35,730 bases of DNA from an uncultured Blautia sp. GTDB taxonomy: Bacteria > Bacillota > Clostridia > Lachnospirales > Lachnospiraceae. The stretch's first letter is position 1; each line of letters begins with the position of its first letter. The stretch is taken from positions 1 through 35,730 of the forward strand of contig USDN01000024.1 in NCBI GenBank assembly GCA_900553515.1, read 5' to 3'. Of the stretch, positions 15,229 to 24,230 are shown one piece after another. The notes below the pieces were generated by a model. That model was not told the DNA's origin and did not search any database. It saw only the letters and a list, made by a program, of their open reading frames with translations. The translations under genes and the position numbers were made by a program.

Positions 15229-17259
15229 TTGAGAAAAATTGCAGTTTTAGACCAGAATACCATAGATAAGATTGCCGCAGGCGAGGTGGTAGAACGTCCT
15301 TCCTCTGTGGTAAAGGAGCTTGTGGAAAATGCCATTGACGCAGGTGCTACGGCTGTAACCGTGGAGATCACGGACGGCGGAAAAAAGATGATCCGTATTA
15401 CAGACAACGGTGCCGGTATCGAAGCCGGACAGATTCCTCTTGCCTTCCTCCGTCATGCCACCAGCAAAATTGAGAAGGTGGAGGATCTGGAGCAGATTGC
15501 TTCTTTGGGCTTTCGTGGAGAGGCACTTTCCAGTATTGCCGCCGTCTCCCAGGTAGAACTGATCACAAAGACACCTTCTGCCGTCAGTGGTTCCCGCTAC
15601 ATTATTGAAGGCGGTGTAGAACATTCCCTGGAAGAGCTTGGAGCACCGGAAGGAACCACCTTTCTGGTAAGAAATCTTTTTTATAATACGCCTGCAAGGA
15701 GCAAATTTCTGAAATCAGATACCACGGAGGCCAATTATATCCACACTCTGATGGAACAGCTTGCTCTTTCCCATCCGGAAATATCTTTTAAATATATCCA
15801 GAACAGACAGGTAAAGCTGCACAGTTCCGGAAATTATAATGTAAAAGATGTTATCTACAGCGTATATGGACGGGATATTACCAAGGCTCTTCTTGAGGCG
15901 GATTTTGAAAATGATTTTATGAAGATCACCGGATTTGTAGGAAAACCGGAGATTGCCCGGGGAAACCGAAGTTTCGAGAATTATTATATCAATGGAAGAT
16001 ATGTAAAAAATAATATTATCACAAAAGCCATTGAAAATGCTTACAAAGGTTTTCTTATGCAGCACAAATTTCCCTTTGTATCTCTTCAGATCGAAATGGA
16101 AGGAAATGATCTGGATGTCAATGTACATCCGGCAAAAAGAGAAGTCCGTTTTGCCAGAGAACAGGAGGTTTATGAAGCAGTATACGATACGGTGCGCCGT
16201 GCCCTGACAGCCAGAGAAATGATTCCAAAGGTGACCCTTGAGAAACCTCAGCCGGAGAAAAAAGAAGCACCTGTAAAATCTGTGGCCATTCCGGAGCCTT
16301 TCGAGAAAAAAAGAAGAGAGCAGGTGTATGAAAGTGCTGTAAGAGAAATGCATACTCCTTATGGAATGCATACGGAAAAACAGGTATTCTCTCCCTCTGA
16401 AGAAAATCTTTTTGAAGGGACTCTGAGACAGAAACAGCAGAAAGAAGAAAAACAGAAACTGCCAAAAGAAGAACCACCGCAGGAAATGCAAAAAAAAGAA
16501 CAAAAACAGCTGGAACCTCAGGAACCAGTACTGAAAAAGGAAGAGCCGAAGAAAGAGGAACTGCCAACAGAAAAGCCACAAACAGAAGAAACAAAAAAAG
16601 AAGAGCCAAAGTCTTTTATAAAGGAACAGGAAGAACAGCAGCTGGAACTTTTTGAGGAAAAGCTTCTGGCTCCGGAATCCAGGGAACGGATCCGTCTGAT
16701 CGGTCAGGTTTTTGACACCTACTGGCTGGCACAGTTTGGTGACGCATTCTATATCATCGATCAGCATGCAGCTCATGAAAAAGTATATTACGAACGTTTT
16801 GTAAAAAAATTCCGTGAAAATACCGTAGATGCCCAATATCTGACTCCGCCGCTGATTGTTACTCTGAATCTTCAGGAAGAAAGCCTTCTGAAAGCCAATG
16901 AAGACTATTTCCGGCAGTTTGGATTTGAGATAGAGCATTTCGGCGGAAAGGAATACTGTATCAGTGCCGTTCCTTCTAACCTTTATGGACTCAGCGAAGA
17001 AGAACTCTTTCTGGAAATGCTGGATCATCTGGCTGCAGAGGGAGATAAAGACGCTCTTGATATTTTTGCTTCCAGACTGGCAACCATGGCATGTAAAGCT
17101 GCAGTAAAGGGAAATCATGCCATGTCCCCGGCAGAAGCGGAAAAGCTTTTGGACGAACTTCTGACTCTGGACAATCCCTATCATTGTCCTCATGGAAGAC
17201 CAACTGTCATTTCCATGACAAAAACAGAACTGGAAAAGAAATTTAAAAGAATTGTTTAG
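15229..17259 (+). CDS. mutL: DNA mismatch repair protein MutL (endonuclease type)
   Basis: This 676-residue protein couples MutS to strand incision. The N-terminal GHKL ATPase (1-330) shows VVERPSSVVKELVENAIDAG, DNGAGI and LGFRGEAL. A linker at about 340-480 is strongly enriched in Lys, Glu, Gln and Pro. The C-terminal domain contains DQHAAHEKVYYE (from Asp511), ACKAAVK and CPHGRP (Cys653), the metal-binding motifs of MutL endonucleases in bacteria without Dam/MutH. The start is TTG at 15229 with CGGAGG upstream. The stop lies inside the AGGAGG of miaA, so the two are translated in tight succession. Confidence 0.97.
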   Translation: MRKIAVLDQNTIDKIAAGEVVERPSSVVKELVENAIDAGATAVTVEITDGGKKMIRITDNGAGIEAGQIPLAFLRHATSKIEKVEDLEQIASLGFRGEALSSIAAVSQVELITKTPSAVSGSRYIIEGGVEHSLEELGAPEGTTFLVRNLFYNTPARSKFLKSDTTEANYIHTLMEQLALSHPEISFKYIQNRQVKLHSSGNYNVKDVIYSVYGRDITKALLEADFENDFMKITGFVGKPEIARGNRSFENYYINGRYVKNNIITKAIENAYKGFLMQHKFPFVSLQIEMEGNDLDVNVHPAKREVRFAREQEVYEAVYDTVRRALTAREMIPKVTLEKPQPEKKEAPVKSVAIPEPFEKKRREQVYESAVREMHTPYGMHTEKQVFSPSEENLFEGTLRQKQQKEEKQKLPKEEPPQEMQKKEQKQLEPQEPVLKKEEPKKEELPTEKPQTEETKKEEPKSFIKEQEEQQLELFEEKLLAPESRERIRLIGQVFDTYWLAQFGDAFYIIDQHAAHEKVYYERFVKKFRENTVDAQYLTPPLIVTLNLQEESLLKANEDYFRQFGFEIEHFGGKEYCISAVPSNLYGLSEEELFLEMLDHLAAEGDKDALDIFASRLATMACKAAVKGNHAMSPAEAEKLLDELLTLDNPYHCPHGRPTVISMTKTELEKKFKRIV

Positions 17260-17267
17260 GAGGCCAT

Positions 17268-18212
17268 ATGAAAAAGCCATTGATCGTACTGACCGGTCCC
17301 ACAGCCGTTGGAAAAACAAATCTTTCCATAGCTTTGGCCAAAGCTGTAAACGGAGAGATTATTTCCGCAGATTCCATGCAGGTTTATCAGAAAATGGACA
17401 TTGGCTCTGCAAAGATCCGTCCGGAGGAAATGGACGGAGTGAGTCATTATCTGGTAGATGTTCTGGATCCAAAAGAGGAATTTCATATTGTAAAGTTCCA
17501 GCAGATGGCAAAGGTAGCCATAGAAGAGATCTATGCAAAGGGAAAGATCCCAATTCTGGTAGGCGGAACCGGCTTTTATATTCAGGCAGTTACAAAAGAT
17601 ATTGATTTTACTCAGGCCCGGCAGGAAGATCACTACCGTAAGGAACTGGAAGCTCTTGCAGAAGAAAAAGGCGCCGGATATCTCCATGAAATGCTGAAAA
17701 AGGTGGATCCCAGAAGTGCAGAAGACATCCATGCCCACAATGTAAAACGTGTGATCCGTGCGCTGGAATTTTATCATCAGAACGGAACTCCTATTTCTGC
17801 CCATAACGCAGAACAGAAACAAAATGAAAGTCCGTATGCTCTTGCATATTTTGTACTGAACATGCCAAGAGAACTTCTGTATCAGCGGATCGACCGCCGT
17901 GTGGATCAGATGCTGGAGGAGGGGCTTCTGGAAGAGGTGAAAGGACTCCGGAAAGAAGGTTGTCATCGGGGAATGGTTTCCATGCAGGGACTTGGCTATA
18001 AAGAGATCCTGGCATATCTGGATGGAGAGTATCCCCTGGAAGAAGCAATCCGGGTCCTGAAACGGGATACCCGTCATTTTGCCAAAAGACAGCTGACCTG
18101 GTTTCGCAGAGAGCCGGAAGTCGTATGGGTAGACAAAGACAGATTTAACTATGAAGAAGATCAGATACTTGGCTATATGCTGGATATCTGCAAAGATAAA
18201 GGACTGCTGTGA
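17268..18212 (+). CDS. miaA: tRNA dimethylallyltransferase MiaA
   Basis: This 314-residue enzyme transfers a dimethylallyl group to A37 of tRNAs that read UNN codons. The P-loop is GPTAVGKT (9-16), followed by EIISADSMQVYQKMDIGSAK, VGGTGFYIQA, NVKRVIRALE and GLGYKE. Length is normal for the family. AGGAGG lies just upstream of the ATG, eight bases after the mutL stop. The mutS-mutL-miaA order is typical of Clostridia. Confidence 0.97.
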   Translation: MKKPLIVLTGPTAVGKTNLSIALAKAVNGEIISADSMQVYQKMDIGSAKIRPEEMDGVSHYLVDVLDPKEEFHIVKFQQMAKVAIEEIYAKGKIPILVGGTGFYIQAVTKDIDFTQARQEDHYRKELEALAEEKGAGYLHEMLKKVDPRSAEDIHAHNVKRVIRALEFYHQNGTPISAHNAEQKQNESPYALAYFVLNMPRELLYQRIDRRVDQMLEEGLLEEVKGLRKEGCHRGMVSMQGLGYKEILAYLDGEYPLEEAIRVLKRDTRHFAKRQLTWFRREPEVVWVDKDRFNYEEDQILGYMLDICKDKGLL

Positions 18213-18248
18213 TAAAACAGTGAAAAATAAGAACAGATGAGGTGGAAA

Positions 18249-19526
18249 ATGAAACAGATATATGAACAGATGGGAATCTCCCGGGAAGTTTATGAATTTG
18301 GGGCAGAGATAGAGGCATCTCTGAAAGAACGTTTTGAAGAATTTGACAGAAAAGCAGAATATAACCAGATGAAAGTCCTGCTTGCCATGCAGAAAAATAA
18401 AGTCAGCTCCGAATGCTTTAACGGAAGCTCCGGTTATGGATATGATGATTTCGGACGTGATACACTAGAAAAGGTTTACGCAGACACCTTCCACACAGAG
18501 GCCTGTCTGGTACGTCCTCAGATTGCCTGCGGAACCCATGCTCTTGCCATTGCCCTTTTTGGAAATCTTCGTCCGGGAGACGAACTTCTGGCACCTGCCG
18601 GAAAGCCATATGATACGCTGGAAGAAGTAATCGGCATCCGTCCGGCAAAAGGATCTCTTGCAGAATATGGCGTTACTTATCGCCAGGTGGATCTGAAAGA
18701 GGACGGAACCTTTGATTATGACAGAATCCGTGAAGCCATCAATGAAAAAACAAAACTTGTGGAAATCCAGCGTTCCAAGGGTTATCAGACAAGACCTTCC
18801 TTTTCTGTACAGCAGATCGGAGAACTGATTTCATTTGTAAAAAGCATTAAGCCAGATGTGATCTGTATGGTAGATAACTGCTACGGAGAATTTGTAGATA
18901 CCGTAGAGCCAAGCGATGTAGGGGCAGATATGATCGTTGGTTCCCTTATCAAAAATCCCGGCGGCGGACTGGCTCCTATCGGCGGATATATCGCAGGAGC
19001 AAAAGAATGCGTAGAAAATGCAGCCACCCGTATGACCTGCCCGGGGCTTGGTATGGAAGTTGGGGCATCTCTTGGGGTAAACCGTTCTTTCTATCAGGGA
19101 TTTTTCCTGGCGCCTATGGTGACAAAAGGGGCTGTAAAAGGAGCTGTATTCGCAGCAAATATTTATGAAAAACTTGGTTTCCCGGTAATTCCAAACGGTC
19201 AGGAACCACGGCAGGATATCATTCAGGCAGTGACTTTAAATTCTCCGGAACGTGTGGTTGCATTCTGCAAAGGAATCCAGGCAGCTGCTCCTGTAGATTC
19301 TTATGTGGATCCGGAGCCCTGGGATATGCCGGGCTATGACAGCGAAGTGATCATGGCTGCGGGGGCTTTTGTCCAGGGATCTTCCATCGAGCTTTCTGCC
19401 GACGGTCCTATGAAGCCTCCATACGCGGTTTACTTCCAGGGAGGACTTACCTGGGAGCATGCCAAACTTGGCATTCTTATGTCTGTTCAGAAGCTTCTGG
19501 ATAAAAATCTGATTACACTGCCGTGA
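18249..19526 (+). CDS. YnbB-like PLP-dependent protein (methionine gamma-lyase family)
   Basis: This 425-residue fold-type-I PLP enzyme belongs to the family annotated as methionine gamma-lyase-like or aluminium resistance protein. The likely Schiff-base lysine is Lys235 in GSLIKNPGGGLAPIGGY, and MVDNCYGEFVD carries the PLP-interacting aspartate. The real reaction of the family is poorly defined. The start at 18249 is chosen because GAGGTGG lies just upstream; an ATG at 18237 has no such site. In Bacillus the homologue also follows miaA, with hfq between. Here the 36-base gap holds no hfq. Confidence 0.88.
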   Translation: MKQIYEQMGISREVYEFGAEIEASLKERFEEFDRKAEYNQMKVLLAMQKNKVSSECFNGSSGYGYDDFGRDTLEKVYADTFHTEACLVRPQIACGTHALAIALFGNLRPGDELLAPAGKPYDTLEEVIGIRPAKGSLAEYGVTYRQVDLKEDGTFDYDRIREAINEKTKLVEIQRSKGYQTRPSFSVQQIGELISFVKSIKPDVICMVDNCYGEFVDTVEPSDVGADMIVGSLIKNPGGGLAPIGGYIAGAKECVENAATRMTCPGLGMEVGASLGVNRSFYQGFFLAPMVTKGAVKGAVFAANIYEKLGFPVIPNGQEPRQDIIQAVTLNSPERVVAFCKGIQAAAPVDSYVDPEPWDMPGYDSEVIMAAGAFVQGSSIELSADGPMKPPYAVYFQGGLTWEHAKLGILMSVQKLLDKNLITLP

Positions 19527-19584
19527 TCCAGCTGTACACATAAGAAATCAAAAATATCATTCATTTGTTTCAGGAGGCACTGCC

Positions 19585-20805
19585 ATGCAAGAGCAACCGA
19601 AAAAAAAGAAAAAACAGGCTCCGGATCCGCTGCATTCCCTGATTGTTGTGGGAGGGGGCGCAGCAGGGCTTATGGCTGCCATCCAGGCGGCGCAGCAGGG
19701 TGTTTCAGTTACAATTCTGGAGCACAATGAAAAAACAGGTCGCAAGATCTGCGTAACCGGAAACGGCCGCTGTAATCTTACAAACCTGAACCAGTATGAA
19801 GGAGCATACAGAGGAAAGAATCCGGAATTTGTCAGGGAGATCTTCCGTCAGTTTTCTGTAACAGATACTCTGGAATTTTTTGAGAAGATCGGAATTCTTA
19901 CCGTTGAGAAAAAAGGCTGGCTGTATCCAAGAAGCGGTCAGGCAAAATCTGTATCGGAACTTCTGGAAGCAAAAGCACGCAGCCTGAAAATAAAGATCAA
20001 AACCAGAGAACATGTAACAAAAGTTTTCCAAAAAAATGGATTATGGAATGTACAGACGGAAGGCTGGACTTATCAGGGCGCAGCTGTGATCCTGGCAAAC
20101 GGTTCAAAAGCCTCCACTGTTTCCGGTTCTGACGGAAGCGGCTATGAGATTGCAGCAGCACTGGGGCATCAGATAATCCCGCCTCTTCCGGCTCTTCTTG
20201 GTCTGAAATGCCGTGACAGAGGATTTTCTTCCTGGTCCGGTGTCCGGACAGAAGGCAGGCTTACTCTTTTGATCGATGGTGTTCCCCAAAAAGAAGAGGA
20301 GGGAGAGCTGCAGCTTACGGAATATGGAATATCCGGAATCCCTGTTTTTCAGTTAAGCCGATATGCCATTCGGGCTCTCGACGAAAAGAAAAAAGCTGCA
20401 CTTCGAATCAACTTTTTTCCAGAGTATACAGAAGAAGAGTTACGGACTCTGATCGAAAGCAGAAAAAAACTTTGCCCTTACCAGACAGAGGCAGAGCTTT
20501 TGACAGGGCTTCTTCCTGATAAACTGATAAAAGTTCTGCTGAAACAAAAAGATCCCCTGGGTTCTGCCTGCTGCTTTGAACTGGAAGTAACTGGAAGCAC
20601 TGGCTTTGAACAGGCACAGGTCTGCTCCGGAGGTGTAGATACCAGAGAAGTGGATCCGATGACGCTGGAATCCAGACTTCATAAAGGACTTTTTTTTGCA
20701 GGAGAACTTCTTGATATAGACGGAGCATGCGGAGGATACAATCTTCAGTGGGCATGGTCCAGCGGTGCCGTAGCCGGAATCCACGGAGCAAAGGAGATCA
20801 TATGA
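19585..20805 (+). CDS. FAD-dependent oxidoreductase, HI0933/BaiN-like
   Basis: This 406-residue flavoprotein has an N-terminal dinucleotide-binding motif VVGGGAAGLMAA (about 20-31), the family motif KICVTGNGRCNLTN, and a C-terminal FAD motif FFAGELLDIDGACGGYNLQWAW. It belongs to the HI0933/YhiN family. Relatives include BaiN, proposed to act in bile-acid reduction, but nothing here points to that substrate. A basic patch (KKKKK) near the start is unusual. AGGAGG precedes the ATG, and the stop overlaps the next start as ATGA. Confidence 0.9.
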   Translation: MQEQPKKKKKQAPDPLHSLIVVGGGAAGLMAAIQAAQQGVSVTILEHNEKTGRKICVTGNGRCNLTNLNQYEGAYRGKNPEFVREIFRQFSVTDTLEFFEKIGILTVEKKGWLYPRSGQAKSVSELLEAKARSLKIKIKTREHVTKVFQKNGLWNVQTEGWTYQGAAVILANGSKASTVSGSDGSGYEIAAALGHQIIPPLPALLGLKCRDRGFSSWSGVRTEGRLTLLIDGVPQKEEEGELQLTEYGISGIPVFQLSRYAIRALDEKKKAALRINFFPEYTEEELRTLIESRKKLCPYQTEAELLTGLLPDKLIKVLLKQKDPLGSACCFELEVTGSTGFEQAQVCSGGVDTREVDPMTLESRLHKGLFFAGELLDIDGACGGYNLQWAWSSGAVAGIHGAKEII

Positions 20806-22391
20806 TACGGATCAGTCAGTTAAAACTTCCCATTACACATACGGAGTCAGATCTGAAAAAAAAGATCGCAAAGACTCTTCGCTGCAGCGAAAAATCTTTT
20901 TCTTACGAAATTATCCGTCAGTCACTGGATGCCCGCCATAAAGAAGATAAAAAATTTGTCTATACAGTAGAGGTATCCATAGAAAATGAAAAAAAGATCC
21001 TTCATAAAGTTCACAATAATAATATTATGTCAACTAATAAAAAGGACTATGTTTTCCCAGAATCAGGAACCCTGCAGCTTTCTCACCGTCCTGTAATTAT
21101 CGGAAGCGGCCCTGCTGGTATTTTTTGTGCCTGGTATCTTGCAAAGGCCGGCTATCGTCCTCTGGTCCTTGAAAGAGGAGAAGAGGCAGAAAAGCGCCGG
21201 GAGACTGTTGACCGGTTCTGGAAAAACGGTGTCCTGGATCCGGAATCCAACGTACAGTTTGGAGAAGGAGGAGCCGGAACCTTTTCGGACGGAAAGCTGA
21301 ACACTCTGGTAAAGGACTCCTTCGGACGGAACAGAGAGGTTCTGAAACGTTTTGTGGAGGCAGGGGCAGATTCTGAGATCCTGTACCAGCATAAACCTCA
21401 TCTGGGTACTGATGTGCTGGTAGATATCGTACAGACCATGAGACACCAGATCGAAGAAATGGGAGGAAGCTTCCGTTTCCGCACCAAAGCTACGGATCTG
21501 AAAGTTGAAAACGGACATCTTACCGGAGTGGAGATTGATCATAAAGAAATCCTTCCTGCTGAAGTATGTGTCCTTGCTATTGGACACAGTGCCAGAGACA
21601 CCTTTTTTATGCTGAAAGACAGAGGGCTTACCATGGAACCGAAAGCTTTTGCCGTAGGACTTCGCGTGGAACATCCTCAGGCCTTGATCAATGAAGATCT
21701 CTATGGAGAAAAAGAAAACCCGATCCTTGGTGCAGCCAGCTATAAGGTAACGCATACCTGCCAGAACGGAAGAGGAGTCTATTCCTTCTGTATGTGCCCG
21801 GGCGGATATGTGGTAAACGCCTCCTCAGAAGAAGGACATCTGGCAGTGAACGGAATGAGTTATCAGGCCAGGGACGGAGAAAATGCCAACAGTGCAGTGA
21901 TCGTAACCGTGACTCCGGAGGATTTCTCTCAGGAGGGACCTTTAGGAGGAATTGCTTTCCAAAGGGAACTGGAGAAAAAAGCCTGGGAAATCGGACAGGG
22001 AAAAGTTCCTGTTCAGCTGTTTGGAGATTTTTGTACTCATAAGCCAAGCCGAAACCTTGGAGAAGTCAGCCCTTGTATCAGGGGAGAATACATGCTTTCT
22101 GATGTGCGTTCCATCCTTCCGGAAGAAATCGGAGATTCTATTGAAGAGGGAATCCATGCCTTTGGAAAAAAACTCCCAGGATTTGACAGGGAGGACGCTC
22201 TTCTCAGCGGAATCGAAAGCAGGACTTCCTCCCCCGTAAGACTGGTAAGAGACAGAGAAGGTCTGTCTAATATTTCCGGAGTCTATCCCTGTGGAGAAGG
22301 AGCCGGATATGCAGGCGGTATCACTTCTGCAGCCATGGACGGCATCAAAACAGCCGAATGGATTGCTTCCAAATATGTGATGAATTTGTAA
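20802..22391 (+). CDS. FAD-dependent dehydrogenase, COG2509-like
   Basis: The 529-residue protein has a family-typical N-terminal extension of about 95 residues (a small alpha/beta domain), then an FAD motif VIIGSGPAGIFCAWYL, FGEGGAGTFSDGKL, LGTDVL and a C-terminal GEGAGYAGGITSAAMDG. The family is conserved but its substrate is unknown. The start at 20802 shares four bases with the previous stop (ATGA) and has AAGGAG upstream, so the two flavoproteins are probably translated together. A terminator follows directly. Confidence 0.9.
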   Translation: MIRISQLKLPITHTESDLKKKIAKTLRCSEKSFSYEIIRQSLDARHKEDKKFVYTVEVSIENEKKILHKVHNNNIMSTNKKDYVFPESGTLQLSHRPVIIGSGPAGIFCAWYLAKAGYRPLVLERGEEAEKRRETVDRFWKNGVLDPESNVQFGEGGAGTFSDGKLNTLVKDSFGRNREVLKRFVEAGADSEILYQHKPHLGTDVLVDIVQTMRHQIEEMGGSFRFRTKATDLKVENGHLTGVEIDHKEILPAEVCVLAIGHSARDTFFMLKDRGLTMEPKAFAVGLRVEHPQALINEDLYGEKENPILGAASYKVTHTCQNGRGVYSFCMCPGGYVVNASSEEGHLAVNGMSYQARDGENANSAVIVTVTPEDFSQEGPLGGIAFQRELEKKAWEIGQGKVPVQLFGDFCTHKPSRNLGEVSPCIRGEYMLSDVRSILPEEIGDSIEEGIHAFGKKLPGFDREDALLSGIESRTSSPVRLVRDREGLSNISGVYPCGEGAGYAGGITSAAMDGIKTAEWIASKYVMNL

Positions 22392-22401
22392 AAAAACAAA
22401 G

Positions 22402-22427
22402 GAGAGAGTATACATCTCTCTCTTTTT
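22402..22427 (+). terminator. Intrinsic terminator after the flavoprotein pair
   Basis: A perfect 7-bp stem GAGAGAG / CTCTCTC has a 7-base loop and is followed by TTTTT at 22423-22427. It separates the flavoproteins from radC. Confidence 0.85.
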
Positions 22428-22487
22428 ATGTTAAAATAAAGTTTGATTCTTTACCCGTCTGCAAACAGAGTACAGCAGGTAAATAAC

Positions 22488-23186
22488 ATGAAATATACAA
22501 TAAAAGACCTGCCCGAGTCAGAACGGCCTTATGAAAAATGCATCCGCGAAGGAGAAGAAGCTTTAAGTGACAGTGAGCTTCTTGCAGTGATCCTGAGATG
22601 CGGAACCAGAGGGCGTAATTCTCTGACCCTGGCAAATGACATACTGAAAACCTTACAGGCTTCTTCTTATCCCGGACTGCTTGGGATTCTTCACAGTTCT
22701 CTTGCAGAACTGGAAAAGATCCATGGGATCGGCAAGGTGAAAGCTGTCCAGCTTAAATGTATCGGAGAACTGTCACGGCGCATTGCCATGACGGCAGCCA
22801 AACCAGCCATGAGCTTTCGTCATCCGGACTCCATCGCATCCTATTATATGGAAAAACTGCGTCATCAGGAGCAGGAGCAGATGATCTGTATGATGCTGGA
22901 TAATCAGAATCATCTTTTGACAGAACGGCTGATCTCAAAAGGTACTGTCAATGCTACACTGGTAACCCCAAGAGAAATTTATGTGGAAGCTCTCCGGTGT
23001 CATGCAGTAAATCTTATTCTTGTCCACAACCATCCGGGTGGAGATCCCGCTCCCAGTACTGCAGATATTCAGATCACAGAACAGATCCGTCAGGCAGGAG
23101 AGCTTCTTGGCATTTGTCTTCTGGATCATATTATTATCGGCGATCATCAGTATATCAGCTTTAAAGAACAGGGAATGATGAAATAA
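22488..23186 (+). CDS. radC: RadC-family JAMM-domain protein
   Basis: The 232-residue protein has an N-terminal helix-hairpin-helix region (KIHGIGKVKAVQLK) and a C-terminal JAB/MPN domain with the metal-binding triad His180, His182 and Asp193 in HNHPGGDPAPSTAD. Despite the name, a role in DNA repair is not established for the family. The chosen start at 22488 gives the usual MKYTIKDLPESERPYEK beginning; an upstream ATG at 22443 lies directly after the terminator. mreB starts 12 bases after the stop, a radC-mreB linkage common in many bacteria. Confidence 0.94.
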   Translation: MKYTIKDLPESERPYEKCIREGEEALSDSELLAVILRCGTRGRNSLTLANDILKTLQASSYPGLLGILHSSLAELEKIHGIGKVKAVQLKCIGELSRRIAMTAAKPAMSFRHPDSIASYYMEKLRHQEQEQMICMMLDNQNHLLTERLISKGTVNATLVTPREIYVEALRCHAVNLILVHNHPGGDPAPSTADIQITEQIRQAGELLGICLLDHIIIGDHQYISFKEQGMMK

Positions 23187-23198
23187 AGGAACAAATAT

Positions 23199-24212
23199 AT
23201 GCTCTTAAAAAAAACATATGGAATTGATCTTGGCAGCAGCACCATCAAGGTTTATTCCTATTTGCGAAATAAAAGTTATCTTGAAAAAAATATGATCGCG
23301 TCAAAAGGGCGCAGGATCATCGCTGTGGGCAATGAAGCGTACGATATGTTTGAAAAGGCGCCTGCCAATATTGTGGTAAATTCACCGATGGCTTTTGGCA
23401 TGATCGCTAACCTGGAACTTCAGGAGATCGCCCTTTACAGCATGATGAAAAAAATCGATAAATTTCTGGGTATCGGGTCAGAGATGTATTTTTCTGTTCC
23501 CCTTGATATGACTGCTGTAGAAAAACGGGCTTATTATCATGTGGTCAACGGACACTGGCTTCGCAACAATCATGTATATATGGTAGAATCTCCTGTTGCA
23601 GATGCCCTTGCCATGGGTGTAAATCTGGAAGATAACCCGGGAAGTATGATCGTAAACATCGGGGCTCAGAGCACACAGTTTTCCATTATCACAGACGGAA
23701 AGATCATCATTTCAAGGAAGATCCCCATTGGAGGCCGGCAGATGAATGAAGCTATCTGCGGTGAGATACGAAAACGCTATAATCTGCAGATCGGTACCAG
23801 AACAGGAAAGCGGCTGAAACTTGCCATGGGACGTCTCAGTGACCAGAGAAAAGATGCCCGTAAGGTAGTAGGCATAGACAGTATTTCCGGTCTTCCCCGG
23901 GAGGAGATCATCTCTGGATATGTGGTCAATGCAGGGATCATGAACTGTGTAAACGAGATCGCGGCAGAGATGAAAACTTTTCTTGAAAGAACGCCGCCGC
24001 AGATCGCCTATCATATTTCCAGGGAAGGTATTTACCTTACCGGCGGAAGCACAAGGCTTCCTTACATAGACAGTTATCTGGCAAGCTATACCGGATTCTC
24101 ATTTAAGCTTTCAGAGCTTTATGAAACATCAGCAGTCTGCGGGCTGGAAAAGATCATCAAAAACAAAGAGCTTGAAAAATGGGCTCAGCCTGTCAAACAA
24201 CGTAAATTATAA
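23199..24212 (+). CDS. mreB: Rod-shape-determining actin-like protein MreB
   Basis: This 337-residue actin homologue forms membrane-bound filaments that guide lateral wall synthesis. It shows the phosphate-1 motif YGIDLGSSTIKVY (8-20), phosphate-2 MIVNIGAQSTQFSII and the adenosine motif IYLTGGSTRLP. Several positions differ from textbook MreB: DLGSS rather than DLGTA, and NIGAQ rather than DIGGG. It is therefore a divergent member, although its position directly before mreC and mreD supports the name. The ATG has AAAGGA upstream. Confidence 0.9.
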   Translation: MLLKKTYGIDLGSSTIKVYSYLRNKSYLEKNMIASKGRRIIAVGNEAYDMFEKAPANIVVNSPMAFGMIANLELQEIALYSMMKKIDKFLGIGSEMYFSVPLDMTAVEKRAYYHVVNGHWLRNNHVYMVESPVADALAMGVNLEDNPGSMIVNIGAQSTQFSIITDGKIIISRKIPIGGRQMNEAICGEIRKRYNLQIGTRTGKRLKLAMGRLSDQRKDARKVVGIDSISGLPREEIISGYVVNAGIMNCVNEIAAEMKTFLERTPPQIAYHISREGIYLTGGSTRLPYIDSYLASYTGFSFKLSELYETSAVCGLEKIIKNKELEKWAQPVKQRKL

Positions 24213-24230
24213 TTTTCAGGAGTAGGATAC

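Noticed and set aside
15715..17319. Minus-strand open frame of 534 codons across mutL
   Set aside because: Its Phe/Leu-rich product is the antisense of the Lys/Glu-rich MutL linker; it has no family motifs, while the plus strand is unmistakably MutL.
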